From Paramacrobiotus metropolitanus (taxonomy: Eukaryota; Tardigrada; Eutardigrada; Parachela; Macrobiotidae), in the NCBI RefSeq assembly GCF_019649055.1, contig NW_026570223.1, positions 1,612,001-1,676,000 of the forward strand: DNA of 64,000 bases, given 5' to 3'. The position numbers and the translations under genes were made by a program. Every line of letters starts with the position of its first letter. Position 1 is the stretch's first letter. The notes under the pieces were generated by a model that worked only from the letters and a program-made list of their open reading frames with translations, did not search any database and was not told the DNA's origin. Positions 1 to 14,205 of this stretch are shown in pieces.

Positions 1-9
1 TTTTTTCAG

Positions 10-649
10 GGCAGCTACCGAAGCTAAACCGGATAATCCTTTGCTGTTTGCTGTGGGTAGGTTCTTCTATTTTCTATGAAGTAACGATTATCCCGGATTC
101 CCGACTATCCGTAAAACGTATATTATCCGTATATTATGCACAATTTACGTAGAAGTGTATTTGCATATTGTGCAAAAGCCAGATTATTTCAGAAAAAGGT
201 CCAATACAAAATACTTCGATCATTAATGCTGGTGCGAACCGTTGTGTCAAATTGTAAAGATGATTTTCCGCATGTAACCGCACTTGACCGTATTCGGAGT
301 TATAACTAGTATAAAATATTTGATCTTTACTTGGAGTATAAAAGTAATAAAACGTTATGAAATCAATATGACATTGTGCGCTTTCGACGGTGTTTAATAT
401 TTTGATTCCGCAGATTATTTGGCGAGTGACCACTTGAAAGAACGCGTCATGGAGCAGGTTCGAAAATATCGCTTGGACGAAACCGCACACCGACGAATGC
501 ATCAACTGGAATATGCAGGAAATGTGCCCTTTGATACCGAGCCGGCTCTCATCCTGGGAAGACCATTGCCCAGCAAAGCGATCGACTCGTCGACCACAAC
601 CAGACCGCACCGGCTCGTAAATCGTCTGGCGGAGTATCAAGTCGTTTAA
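10..649 (+). CDS. 3' end of an unrecognised protein-coding gene (last two exons)
   Basis: Two exons are visible, at 10-56 and 414-649. The first follows a T-rich tract ending in CAG at 7-9 and ends before GTAGGT at 57. The second follows CCGCAG at 408-413 and ends with TAA at 647-649. Joining them makes a split GAT codon and one open frame reading PDNPLLFAVDYLASDHLKER across the junction. The rest is charged and basic (RKYRLDETAHRRMHQ) and ends in AEYQVV. The PxNPLxFxxDYL pattern loosely recalls short helical docking segments of the DPY30 or MYCBP kind, but this is only a resemblance. The gene starts outside the window. The exon join is well supported by frame and splice consensus; the function is unknown. 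A 228-residue open frame on the opposite strand at 134-820 is taken as a shadow. Confidence 0.5.
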
Positions 650-872
650 CGTAGAATTTTGTTGACTTTGCCAAAATGTAACAATCGAGAAAATGCAGAC
701 GAGTTTCATGTGGGCAGAAAACTGGATATTTGATACTTTTACTAAGTTCTGCTGATGTTTCTCGCGCTTACATCGTGTAAAGTACCCTCTACCTAGTCGC
801 ACGTCACGTATGCGTGCCACGAGTTGTCGAGTTTATTTAATATGTTATCGTTACGAATTTCACGGTGTTGAT

Positions 873-1841
873 TCTGCTAGTAAGTACGAGTAATAAATAA
901 CACGCAACCCGGCAGAAACATAATTATAACGTTATTCCAAATTTCCAGTTTACAAGATTTCTACGAAGACAATTACAGTTCTCGAAACGCTGTGGATAGG
1001 AGACATAGTAGCAGTAATACATAGCACTAGCAGCATCTTGTAGACTTCATAAATAAATACTGAAAATAAACCGTACATTTCCTATACGAGTAAATAAAAA
1101 ACTGTATATTCTCTATATGTAAGTAGTTTCTATATGTAGATGCACTGTGCTGAGTGCTCAAGCCATTTTTATTTCACCTTTCACTGATATTCTATTATTT
1201 GTAACCGTTTTTATATGTACTGGAAAAAAAATTGACAGCGAAACATAATTATATTAAATTTCTATTTCATCTTTCGATGAGGTTTCAAACCACTGAAATT
1301 GTGTGCATATTTCGCGTGCTTTATTACAATTTACAACCAACTCGAAGCATTTATCGTTTTCTGTAAGTACAGTAATAATAACACGCAACCCGGCAGAAAC
1401 ATAATTATAACGTTATTCCAAATTTCAGTTTACAAGAATTCTACGAAGACAATTACAGTTCTCGAAACGCTGTGGATAGGAGACATAGTAGCAGTAATAC
1501 ATAGCACTAGCAGCATCTTGTAGACTTCATAAATAAATACTGAAAATAAACCGTACATTTCCTATACGAGAGAAAATAAAAAACTGTATATTCTCTATAT
1601 GTATGTAGTTTCTATATGTAGATGCACTGTGCTGAGTGCTCAAGCCATTTTTATTTCACCTTTCATTGATATTCTATTATTTGTAACCGTTTTTATATGT
1701 ACTGGAAAAAAATTGACAGCGAAACATAATTATATTAAATTTCTATTTCATCTTTCGATGAGGTTTCAAACCACTGAAATTGTGTGCATATTTCGCGTGC
1801 TTTATTACAATTTACAACCAACTCGAAGCATTTATCGTTTT
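873..1841. repeat. Tandem direct duplication, unit about 481 bp
   Basis: Two adjacent copies at about 873-1360 and 1361-1841. The ACACGCAACCCGGCAGAAAC block lies near 900 and again near 1381, and the whole intervening stretch recurs with only a few substitutions and 1-3 base indels (for example a CAAGATTTC to CAAGAATTC change). Both copies end with ACTCGAAGCATTTATCG. The unit is AT-rich with no credible coding frame. The near identity means a recent duplication or strong homogenisation. Confidence 0.95.
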
Positions 1842-2023
1842 AAAATCGAAGATATACGAAAACGGAAACAGCGGTCATGCTTATTCAGCACAAATAAATT
1901 TAAAATCTTCGTGGCAGAAAAAACTCTGGAAAGAAAGAAACCCATTAACATGTTAAAAATCCACCTACAAAACTGGCCACAGACTGAGTGAAAATTCGAA
2001 ACAGAAAAAAATCTCCAACATTA

Positions 2024-4113
<2,090 letters not shown>

Positions 4114-7100
4114 ATGGAGAAAGAAAGCGAAAATGGGGAGTCTAATCAAGAAGAGCGCAACCAGAAGGAGCCTGCGAGCGATGTTAACAACGTAAGGGTT
4201 GAAATTTTGCGTTCATAACTTTACATTATAATCGAATACGATGACACATCCATATTACAGTATAAAAGTTTGTTTGTAAAAGTTGTGTTAAGGGTATGCA
4301 TCAATGTTGCGGTTTGAAAATTGTAACCAGTATTGTCGACGAATTCTTTGCCTAATCTTCAGGCTTAATGGAATCCTTTTCACATACTACGACGCTATGC
4401 ATACGGTTTTGTTGAATTTTTTGTATTGGTGATTTATGGTATTTGTAACTACATCTTAATCAATGACTTTATTTTAAGAAACGTACGCTGTTGATTTTTT
4501 TCAGGCTCCCCTTTCAAATCCTGCTGATGGACGAAGCACTCCGGATCAGAAAAAGAAGATTCCGGTTAGTTGTTGAAAGGAAATATCATGTGTTTACTCT
4601 CGCTGAGTTGATCACTCTACAGATACTGTACCTAGTCGATAGCCATCATTATCTGACGTTAATGAAACATCATTTCCGCTGCCACTTTATATCGTTTCGT
4701 GTAATATCCTTTCGTATTTTTCAGGTGGAATCGCTCGGAAAGGACGAACTGGTTCAGCAATGCAAGAAGCAAATGCTCTTGCTGCAGAAGATGAAGGCGC
4801 GATATGATGGTAAGGGAAGGCTTCCGTTTCTCACGCATTCGTTTTTATGCACCAGCGGTGTACAGTTTTAACTGACAAATTGTAAATCTGGGCGAACATT
4901 CTGTCCGTTAGTTACTGAACTTGAGAATATGAAAATTCAGGAAATCTTTCTGTGCTTAGCTGTAAAATGTAATAATGCAACCAAAATTACCGCTCGGCAG
5001 TTTTATTTTACGCATTTTGTTTATTTGCGCCCAGTATTTTTTGTTTACCATTTCTAAATGCCGGTTAATGGACCAGTGAGATTGATGCGATTTTTATGCA
5101 GGAATCAAGTTAGTTACCTTAATCATTTGTGAGTTGTTTTACTTGTTCTAATTATTGGATACGCGTATTTTATGTTTAAGTGCATATGGCATTTGCTTGT
5201 GTAAGTTCGTATAAATAAAAAACAGTTTGTATTGATCAACTGCCAATGAAACTTTTTGTAACAAATTTGAATGATTGAAAACTGGAATATAACGTAGACA
5301 CGGTCTGCGCTTTGACTGAGTGTGAGTAATCTTGTGATGGCAGTTTCACGAATCGCCATTGTTCCAGATCTGCAACAGAAGCATACCGATCTCACGCAGC
5401 AGCACGATACCTGTACCCAGCTTGCCACGGAACACCAATCCGTCCTCCGTCGGGTATCCGCCCTCGAAGCTGACCTCAAATCCGAACGGGAAATTCACCG
5501 TAAGACCAAAGAGCAGGTAGCCCGCCTCTCGCAACATTCCGTCGCCGAACTGGAAATCCGCGATTACACTCGCACCATCGACCAGCTGAACGAGAAGCTG
5601 ACAGTGAAGGATAACTGTCTGGTGCGCGCCACGGAGCAGCTGCATAAACTGGAAAAGCAGGTGGAAGAAAAGGATGCCATGATCAATGAGCAGGATTCCC
5701 GTATCATGCAGCTAGCGGAGCGCTGTTCAGAGTTAGAAGTCACGATTGTGGAAAGTCGAAAGGAATGTCTGGAACGCGAGAGGGAGATCGGTGCGCTACG
5801 GGATGATGCCATACAGCTAAAGGAACAAATGGCAGCTTTAGAGGGAAAGATGTCTGATCAGGAAAACAATCAGTCTGAGATAGTTAAGAATCATTCCGAA
5901 TTACAGGTACAGTAATTTTAGAATTTTATATTGGTCTTGGTGGTTGTTAAAAGTTCGGTGTTTTATTTAAGTAATGTTTTATTTAAGTCAATGTAGGTGC
6001 AATCATTATTGTGTTCTTTCGAATTTGTCGTACAGCAGTTTCTTCCAAAGCGTCCTAATATTTTTTCTCGTAATGTGTTTATTTTTTTGGTTGCTTATTC
6101 CCAAGAGAATTTTCATTCAAAATACATATATTTTATTAAGGCTTGCTTTCGTCGTGTATCTGAGGGATTGTATTCTTGATTTCTTACTTATACGCTTCAC
6201 AACAATGCAATCCAACCATTGCTTGCTGTACAAGCGGTAAACGGCCAATGAACTGAGGATCTGATGTATTGTATTGTTTATTGATACTTTGATCGCGTGT
6301 TGTAGAAAAACTTGGAGGTTGAGCGGCGACTGGTTGCCCAGAAGAACACGGAGATTTCCCGCCTAACAGTTGATCTGTCACATACCAAAACCCAGCATGA
6401 GCACATACTGAAGGATTTTGAGGAGTACAAAGTGCGAGCGCAGGCGCTTCTAAAACAGCAGAAAGGCTCGAGCGATCGAGCCACCCATCAGAAGGAGCTG
6501 GACGAGCTGACGGGTCGTATCATGGATCTGGATGCAGAGATTACAACATTGAAGATACAGAACGAGGATTTGTCGGCGGAGTTGAGCCGCGAACGGCTCG
6601 CGACGGAGGCCGGCAAACGGTCATCGGAAGCCGAGCGTATCCGGTGGGAAAACAGTCTTCTGGAATGCGAAGAGCGTATTCGGGCGCTGGATTATGCGAA
6701 AGTACGTATATTAGTTGTGGTTCGAACAGTGTATTTTCCTAAAATGGATATTTATGCAGAAGCGCAGTGAAATGGGTAATAGGTAGCTTATAACTTTATA
6801 CAATGTTGTTCGTTGTTTTTAATGCATCTCGACTTCGTTTTTTTGTACAAGTCGGTTTTTATTATCTGTATTGTTACCGCTATACTTTTGTGCTGCCAAA
6901 TTGGTTGTCACATGTTTTTTGATCTGGCATTGATAGCAGCACTAATCCAGCGACTCAAGATAGTGTGAATTGTTAATAATTGTTGATTTGTTTTAGGAAT
7001 CCGCCCATCAGGATTATCGGAAAACGCTCCGACTGCACGAATCGGAGATGTCCGCTTTGAAGGATCTCCATGCATCGACCAATCACAAACTGTTGGAAGA

Positions 7101-7737
7101 AATGCGTGCTCTCCGCCAGGAAAACGAATCCCTTCGTCACAATCAGCGTCCCGCGACGCCGGTGGAGAAGCCCGACTCCACGAACGATCCTCCGCTACGT
7201 CGCAGTGAATCCCTGGAACTGAACGACGTCTTCGATACCGGTGCACCGGACGCAGAATCCTCGGGCTCATCGGAACTACCATCATTCCATCGCACCATCA
7301 GTGTCTCTGCTAGTGAGATTGTCGCCGTCCCACCGCTGGAAAAACTAATCGCCATCCCTCCTTCCAGCGCCGACCAAAATGACCACAAGCGGATGAAGCA
7401 TTTATCGGAACTGCTGCACGAAAGCGAGAACACCAATGTCCGCTTGAGTGAGCAGATCAAGGTGCTAAAGCATGAGCTGCGGAGGACGGAGAGTAATACG
7501 GAACGAGAGAAACACGCGGGGTCGATGGAATATTTGAAGAATGTTTTAATGAAGTTTCTTACGCACCGGGTCGCACAGGCCGAACAGGAGAAACTGATCG
7601 AAGTGATGACGACGATACTGAAGTTAACGGTGGAGGAGCGCCAGCAGCTGGCTAAGGCGGGAGCGGCCAGCTACATTCCGGAGAATGTCAGGGCGTGGGG
7701 TGCCTATTTGAATCCGTGGAAAGGCAAAGAAAGTTGA
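4114..7737 (+). CDS. GCC1: GRIP-domain golgin, GCC1/GCC88-like coiled-coil protein
   Basis: Trans-Golgi tethering protein. Six exons fit by frame: 4114-4191, 4505-4564, 4725-4809, 5368-5906, 6306-6701 and 6997-7737, giving about 632 residues. ATG at 4114 opens MEKESENGESNQEERNQK. Exon 3 encodes LGKDELVQQCKKQMLLLQKM, the short N-terminal helix seen in GCC-type golgins. Residues about 75-450 are heptad-rich coiled coil. DFEEYKVRAQALLKQQK at about residue 291 is a family hallmark. The C-terminal GRIP domain at about 563-608 starts EYLKNVLMKFL and continues to LKLTVEERQQLAK; GRIP domains bind Arl-family GTPases on the trans-Golgi. A Ser/Pro-rich segment at about 435-500 breaks the coil. All splice junctions are GT-AG and phases match. 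The GRIP call is strong; GCC1 rather than another GRIP golgin rests on the EEYKVRxxxxLKQQK motif. Confidence 0.88.
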
Positions 7738-8306
7738 GGAGCAGTGTTTGGTGGTTTTTTGGTACGGTGAGGAAAAGAATGTTATCGCGGATGTAGGTCG
7801 TCTTTCAGTTTGCGTAAATGGTTAATTTTCTAGGGATATCAGTGCCTTATTGTGAAATTTGAAGCTTTTTTGTTGGTGTGAATTCAGAAAATATTTATGT
7901 GCTACCTTTCTGGGGCTTATTTTGTGCTCAAAGAGCCACCTAGTTTGGTAGATTGGTCGCTAATCTGTTGATCTAAGCTTTCAGTTTTGTGCTAGTGAAC
8001 TTGTACGTAGTTACTATTAAAGGTCAACAAGTGGAATAGCGCAAATTGCTATTATTGACTGTCATTAATACCGCAATCACTGTCCGACTCCGATGTGCGA
8101 AAAGTTCAAATGTACCTATTCTCAAAAATCTGGAAAAACAGAGTGAAAAAAAGTACTCCTACAGAAAATGGGAACAAACACCGATGACTGAACAATATAC
8201 TGTACCATAGACATAATAGTGTACAATACATATTATATACGCTAGCAAACTGTTGCAAACGCTGCTGATGTTAAATACGATCTGCATGCTGCAACTGTAG
8301 GATTAA
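7738..8306. other. Intergenic, nothing recognised
   Basis: Convergent intergenic space between the golgin gene and the first small-protein gene. AT-rich, with no credible open frame, repeat or RNA gene visible. It presumably contains both 3' untranslated regions. Confidence 0.5.
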
Positions 8307-8854
8307 CTATTCACTGCCGCTGTGGCGTCTGTAGTTGTAGTCACCAATTTTGTTGGCCAGATCCCGGTCAGGAAAATGTCCCAGGGCTCGCTCCATGGAG
8401 TTGTTTTTATCGGGATAGTATTCGCTCTGCGCTCGTTCGGCATCGCATTCTTCGGCATTGATGCCCATGATATCGCCAATCGGCCGGCCGCGATTCATGT
8501 CGGACTAAAATCACAAGCATATGCTGCTTCCATTTCAAGTTGTCACAATCATCAATAAACTAGATTTTATTTCGGATAGGCGAATTATTTACTGTACGTT
8601 GATTTTCCCGGGAATCAAGGATAAGCATCACAATTTAATTCCGTAATTAATATAAATACCGGTAACAGTCACTGTGTCAGGAGAGTCAGGCCACAAAATA
8701 AAATGCTGCTGTCAGCAACTAAGGTTTTAATTAATCATATAAATACGATTAGCACTGCAACTGGGCACAGACACGTGCACGCAGTTATACTTTAACTTAC
8801 CGCGACACCGCGAAGCGACGCTAGTTCATCGGGCTTTGCTAATTGGCGATCCAT
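8307..8854 (-). CDS. Small hydrophilic protein family, copy 1 (two exons, about 83 aa)
   Basis: Exon 1 is 8801-8854 (18 codons, MDRQLAKPDELASLRGVA) and exon 2 is 8307-8504 (65 codons plus TAG). The intron starts GTAAGT and ends TTTTAG, phase 0. Exon 2 carries the family core: CDAERAQSEYYPDKNNSMERALG. It starts SDMNRGRPIGDI and ends in YRRHSGSE. There is no signal peptide or membrane segment; the composition is charged and glycine-, asparagine- and glutamine-containing, suggesting a disordered soluble protein. This copy has the most divergent exon 1 of the four long members. Four related copies lie at 20.6, 24.3, 32.1 and 34.3 kb. I do not recognise the family. It is weakly reminiscent of plant seed-maturation (SMP/LEA) proteins in composition and in an Asp-Ala-x-x-x-Gln-Ser pattern, but that is speculation. 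Confidence 0.82.
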
Positions 8855-9563
8855 AAATAAAAACTTCAGGAAATTTGAGGTTGATAAAACTGATTAAGCG
8901 TTGAATCGTGCAGATATTTCGGCTTGCCCCTAATAATTTAACAGAATAATTACAATTCGCAAAGTTGCAGTATGAATTTGCTTACGAGCACTACCAGCCA
9001 GCTTATATATTGCCTTTTGATCTATAAAATTTTTGCTGATCTAGATATGGGAATTCTCCATGTTTATATTTTATTGTTGGCTGTACATGGCTGATCAGCT
9101 GAGACACCATTGCTTGACCTTTCGCAGATTCATACTCATTCAAATGTGGGCCTGCTATTTATAATTCACACTTTGTTCGTGTCTCCGACTCTCCTGCATG
9201 CACTTATTAACTGGTTCATATTTTCAACACATCTAGCATGCATCTGCCGGCACTCATGTTCCTAAACCGCGGCCAAAGTTATGTAAATACTGAGCATTTA
9301 ATAAGCGTAGTTCATTCAGCTTCCAGGTCTCTCGCACGCGCCAATACAGCATCATGTCAAAATAAGCCTGTGCCTTATCAATGTGCAAATGGGCATGTGC
9401 CTTATCGGTGTACAAATATTTCCGTAAGTATCACTAGTTGTCAGTTAAAAAAATCTTCCATACTTCATTGGCATAAGGAAAAACTAAAACAAAAGTAAAA
9501 ACGAAATTTCCGCGATAAGACATGCGAAAATGAATTAGGCTGTAAAAAAATTAGCCAAACAAT
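8855..9563. other. Intergenic, promoter side of small-protein copy 1
   Basis: Contains the TATA-like box of copy 1 and the 3' flank of the decayed VWA gene. A plus-strand 86-codon frame at 9238-9498 has no splice or similarity support. Nothing else recognised. Confidence 0.45.
9003..9010 (-). promoter_or_regulatory. TATA box of small-protein copy 1
   Basis: TATATAAG on the minus strand, about 150 bp upstream of the copy 1 ATG. The position matches TATA boxes found at similar distances in all other family members, which is the main support. Confidence 0.5.
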
Positions 9564-11145
9564 TTATTGCACTTTCTCGAAGAAAGATTGCAAATTCTTC
9601 AGTATAACGCTTTCTCTGTTAGGAGAAATGAGCTTCCGGATAAACGTAAGCGCCTTATTGGCAATGGCCTGCCAAATCGGCATTTGACCGGCATGTTTAG
9701 CATGCAGATAAGCCACCAATAACAGCGTAGCCTACACCGCGGCATCCAGATTCCCACCGGCTTGCTTATCCGCATCGTTCTTGGTAACGCCCAGAATGCT
9801 TTCCAAGTTTCCTGAAAACTCCCAGCTACCGTTCCACCGCTGCAGATTTAACACTTGATTCAAAACCGGCTTGGGAGCAGCGTCGATGCTTTGCGGCTTC
9901 TCGTCTACAGCTAGGTCTCCGTCGTCGTCATCCAATGGCGTTTCACATTTCTTTCCGCCCACTTCCGCCTCATAGGAGTGCACCACAGTATACCTGTTTC
10001 CGACAGCATTGCTTAACTCATCGTCGCTCGACGCCTCACCGATGGCCTCAATGTACGCCATTTTTCTGCTTTTGCTGCCCACTTGCGTCTTATGGTTCTT
10101 AGAATACAGGTTTTCAGTCGTAGCATCGTTGCTTAGCTCTTCGTCGCACGACTCCACATCGCTGTACAGCCTGTACTGAATGCATGGCCGTTCTTTTTCT
10201 CTTACGACTCCCACCAACTTTGGCCGGAGAGCTCAAGGCAGAAGAATACCTTGATGGCATTCGCATCACAGACGTACGGTTGTCGCAAAAGGTCGCGCCC
10301 AACTGGACAGGAATTTCGCGCAATTGCATCTCCTTACCCTCCCAGCCTTCTCGCTGTTCAATCGCTAAAAGCGAAACATACTTGGACATCACGCCGTATC
10401 GCAAGCAAATGCCAATGATTTTATCTTTATGATCTGAATTAATTTTTTCCGTCTTCGTGCCTGACGGTTCGACGTTACGGTGCTGTAACGATCCATTGCT
10501 GACGGACGAGTGTACATCTACTGGTGAGGTTCCCAGGTATTTAACTAATGCTCTCCCTGCTAATATGGCTACACTTCGAGCTTTGTCAGGGCTTCTACCG
10601 AAGGGATATGCAAAAGCTATCTCGTTCTTCACCTTGTCATTTAGTTGTAATACAACTTTTTGACTCTGATCAGTTTTTTCAATTTCGAAGAACGCGTAAG
10701 CGATTTGCCGGTCACCACGGAAGACGGGCGGCAGAAAATAAGGCACTTGTTGCATGTTCTTCACTCCTTCCCACAAAACACTCCCTTTCACAACGGCAGG
10801 CTGCAACGCTCGTTCCAGATGGCGACCAATTTTGTCCTCCAGGATTTCTCCGTGTTTGCAAAATTCCGATTTCCCGTTGCCGGCGAGTGCGATTCTGTTG
10901 ACCAGTGAGCGACTGCAACTATCGCCGATGCCGAATGAGAATACTCTGAAATTCGACGTATTTTTCCTAACTAGATCGATGACTTGTTCTGTGATTGTCG
11001 ACTTCACCATCAGTCAGCACAAATAAATGCCGAGAGAAACCGGAAAAAGGTGCGGTTTTAAATATCTTGTTCAGAGGTTTCAAAATTTCGGTTCCTCCTA
11101 ATCCTGCTTTAGTGGTATCAGCATACTTTTTTGCCACTTCGAACG
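9564..11145 (-). pseudogene. Decayed, 5'-truncated VIT/VWA protein gene
   Basis: Homologous to exon 2 of the two intact genes at 11.4-14.1 and 15.7-18.7 kb. Recognisable blocks in order: YADTTKAGLGGTEILKPLNK, LFVLTDGEV, RVFSFGIGDSCSRSLVN, GKSEFCKHGEILEDKIGRHL, VPYFLPPVFRGDRQIAYAFF, YGVMSKYVSLLAIEQ, and the C-terminal WNGSWEFSGNLESILGVTK. The VIT exon and the first part of the VWA domain, including the DxSxS metal site, are missing upstream of about 11145. Frame changes occur near 10995 and near 10210, and an in-frame TAG at 9732-9734 interrupts the C-terminal domain before LLLVAYLHAKHAGQ. With a missing start and three disablements it cannot make the full protein. It is a dead third member of the tandem array, and its order and strand match the intact members. 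Confidence 0.88.
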
Positions 11146-11442
11146 AATACCAACATCAAAACATAGAGTCGCTTTGTTTTCCAAATTTTTATTCAGGCAA
11201 ATAGCCATTTTTTAAGCGCTTGATGAACAGGTATCCATTTGCGGTGCATCACACCAAATAACGAATAAACCAAAATATTTAATAACTTGTACTCAATTGT
11301 TTTGAATTTTTATGCGTTGCTGTAATTATATTTTGAATATAAGCAAAATCTGTAATTCGTCAGTACAAAACGAAAATTACTCTAGGAAAAGGAAATGTCA
11401 GAAAACCAGTAGACATATAAAGCTTCTAGGTTCAGTATCTTT

Positions 11443-14068
11443 TTAAAACAAAGACTTGAAATTGTTAAGTACAGTGCTTTCTTGGTCGGTAGTAATCTGC
11501 TTCCGGACGAACGTCAATGCTTTGTTAACAATGGCTTGCCAAACCTGCACTTGACCGGCATGTTTGGCATTCAGATAGGCCACCACCAGCAGTGTAGCCA
11601 AGACAACTGGATCCAGCTTTTCCCCGGCTTTCTGTTCTGCAACGCCCTTAGTAACGCCCAGAATATTTTCCAAATTTCCTGAAAATTCCCAGCTGCCATT
11701 CCACTGTTGCAGATCTAACACTTGATTTAGAACCGGCTTTTGAGTGGAATCGATCATGTCTGCATCCTCACCTTTCGACTCATCGTTGCGACGTCGTGAT
11801 TTTTTCTTGACAACTGCTCCTTCGTTCATGCTTTCGCAAACTGCTGCTTCTTCTTCGCATTCCATTGCATCGCAGTCTGCATCCATGCTCATGCATGCGT
11901 CAGCTTGAATCGCCGCCCGTCCTCTATACGAATTTCCAGATCCTTTTTTCGCCCTAAAAGCAGCGCCGGATGGCATACCCATAAGAGGTGCGGCGCAAGC
12001 CATCCGCGCCATCCTCATTCCGTACATCGGCATCGGCCTATGAAGCATCGGCGTGGACACCTGTACAGGAATCTCTCGTAACTGCATCTCTTTTGCTTGT
12101 CCACCTACTCGCTTTTCAATCGCCAAGAGCGAAACATACTTGGACATTACACCATATTTCAAAGAAATGTCCGTTATCGCATTTTTGTTGTCCGTATCAG
12201 TTTCTTCCTTCTTCGAGTCAGGCAACTCCACATTTCGCTTTTGTAACGACCCACTGCCACCGAGAGAAGCTGTTCCAGTTGGAGCGGTTTCCAGATACTT
12301 AATCAAAGCTCTCGCTGCCAATTTGGAAATGCCTTGATTTTTGTCAGAACTCATGGGATACTTAACAGTTGCTTGACCCTTCAATTTGTCATTTAGTTGT
12401 AGTACAACTTTTGGACTCTGCTCTATCTCTCCAATTTCGAAGAATGCGAAAGCGATTTGCCGGTCACCTCGGAAAACAGGCGGTAGCACATACGGCACTT
12501 GTTGCACGTTCTTCACTCCTTCCCACAAAACACTCGCTTGTACAACGGCAGGCTGCAACGCTCGTTCCAGATGGCGGCCGATTTTGTCTTCCAATATTTC
12601 TCCATGTTTGCAATACTCTGATTTCCCGTTGCCGGCCAACGCGATTCCGTTGACCAATGAGCGACTGCAGCTGTCGCCGATGCCGAATGAGAACACTCTG
12701 GAATTCGACGCATTTTTCTTGACCAGATCGATAACTTGTTCTGTGTTGCTGACTTCTCCGTCGGTCAAAACAAATAACTGGCGGGAGTATCCGGAAAGAG
12801 GGGCGGTTTCAAATATCTTCTTCAGTGGTTGCAAGATTTCTGTTCCTCCCAAATTGGCAGCTGTGGCATCAGCATAGCTTTTTGCAGCTTTGAACGTTTC
12901 CTCAGAGTAAAGTTTGCTTTCAGGAAACAGAGATTCAAAAGTGCTACCGAATCGGTAAAAGTTGAAATAACAACCCTCCGGAATGCTTCGCAGAAAAATT
13001 TGCATCGCTCGTTTCGCGTCTTCGATTTTATCTCCTTCCATCGATCCGGAGCAGTCCACGACAAAGACCAGTTCACTTTGCACTTTTTGGTCATCTTTTT
13101 CGAACTGCGGGACAAACGCGTACATCCCAACATACTGATCACCGTCGACGCGCTCCACGAAAACGTAATGTTGAGGATTATTCTGGATCTCAATATCGAT
13201 TACCAAATCACGGTCAACTGGTTGCTGCTGCGCACCGAAAGTGACCTGCAACCAAGAATCAAATTATGTATTATCGAATGGGCCATTGCACGTAATTAGA
13301 ATTATAAGCAATGTACTGTAGTTTAATCTACACATTCACAGCTACACGCAAATACGAGTACAGTATTACGCTGAATAGATGTTATCCAATGTAGAAACGA
13401 CAGTTGACACTGCGAAAATTAAAGCATACCTGAACGGATCTCTCTCCAGTAATGTTAACAGCAATCGGATGCGATACAGAAGAAACTGACTTTACTATAT
13501 CCAGCGTTTCAATTTTGGCATCCAGCGTCGCTTTATACGACACCGTTGCAGCATATTTTTCCGGCGGCGCAGTTGTCCCACTCGTGCTTTCCGGATTGGG
13601 ATTGTATCTCGGGAAGAGCGCCATGGGAATGAGGAGTCGCTGCTTCGTCTCGCTGACGCTGTCCAATGTGCAGACGTAATTGATGCTAACCACGCACTCC
13701 TTCCCGGGCGGCAGTCTGCCCACACTCAGCACGAAGGTGTCGTCGCTGCGATCCGCCTGGTCCAGAAGATACGCGCCGTCTCCGCGTTGCAGCGCGGCGT
13801 TGTATTCCTTGAAGGCTTCCTCCTTCTTCTTGAACTGACTGATCAGTGTGCGGTCGTCGATCTTCACTGTAAATCCTGTGACAGCGGCTTGGTCGTTCAT
13901 CGGGAATCCGTACACGCATTCCAGATCCGTGGATTCGACGTTCTGGAATGTCTGGTTAATAGTGATGGAACCGGCAAATCCTTTCACATCCACATCGTAA
14001 TGAACAGCGGTCAGCGGAATCGGTTTATTTGATTCGGCAATAAATAACCCACAGCATGATTTTTCCAT
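11443..14068 (-). CDS. VIT + VWA domain protein, VWA5A-like (copy B, about 813 aa)
   Basis: Two exons: 13430-14068 (213 codons) and 11443-13245 (600 codons plus stop), with GTATGC..TTGCAG splice signals, phase 0. Exon 1 is a VIT domain (residues about 1-140) with family phrases such as SITINQTFQNVES, ECVYGFPMNDQAAVTGF and VGRLPPGKECVVSINYVCTL. Exon 2 holds the VWA domain (about 270-450). Its MIDAS motif DCSGS is at about 277-281, with a threonine in GGTE at about 348 and the aspartate of LTDGEV at about 375, so metal binding is probably intact. A low-complexity linker at about 620-710 is Met/Arg-rich, then Cys/Glu/Asp-rich, then basic (VVKKKSRRRN). The C-terminal domain LDLQQWNGSWEFSGNLENIL to KHAGQVQVWQAIVNKALTF matches the WxG-type end of VWA5A proteins. 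No signal peptide, so probably cytosolic. Exact substrate or partner unknown. Confidence 0.9.
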
Positions 14069-14197
14069 TTTCTGACAGTATGTCCAAGAAAATTACTTTC
14101 TCATCCAAATGTAAATTTGTTCCAGAAGTGGAAACTGAATTCTTGTTCTCCTGACTAGACTACTACAAGTAAATCCGTCAGCTGCTACCGGAAGGCT

Positions 14198-14205
14198 GTT
14201 TTTAT
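14198..14205 (-). promoter_or_regulatory. TATA-like box of VWA gene copy B
   Basis: TATAAAAA on the minus strand about 130 bp upstream of the ATG at 14068. Placement resembles that in the neighbouring small-protein genes. Motif only; no transcription start evidence. Confidence 0.4.

Noticed and set aside
134-820. 228-codon open frame on the minus strand
   Set aside because: It runs antisense over the better supported plus-strand exon at 414-649, has no domain, and has Cys/His/Phe-rich composition typical of chance frames in AT-rich DNA.
1599-1991. 130-codon frame overlapping the tandem repeat
   Set aside because: It is not preserved in the first repeat copy because of small indels, which argues against coding function.
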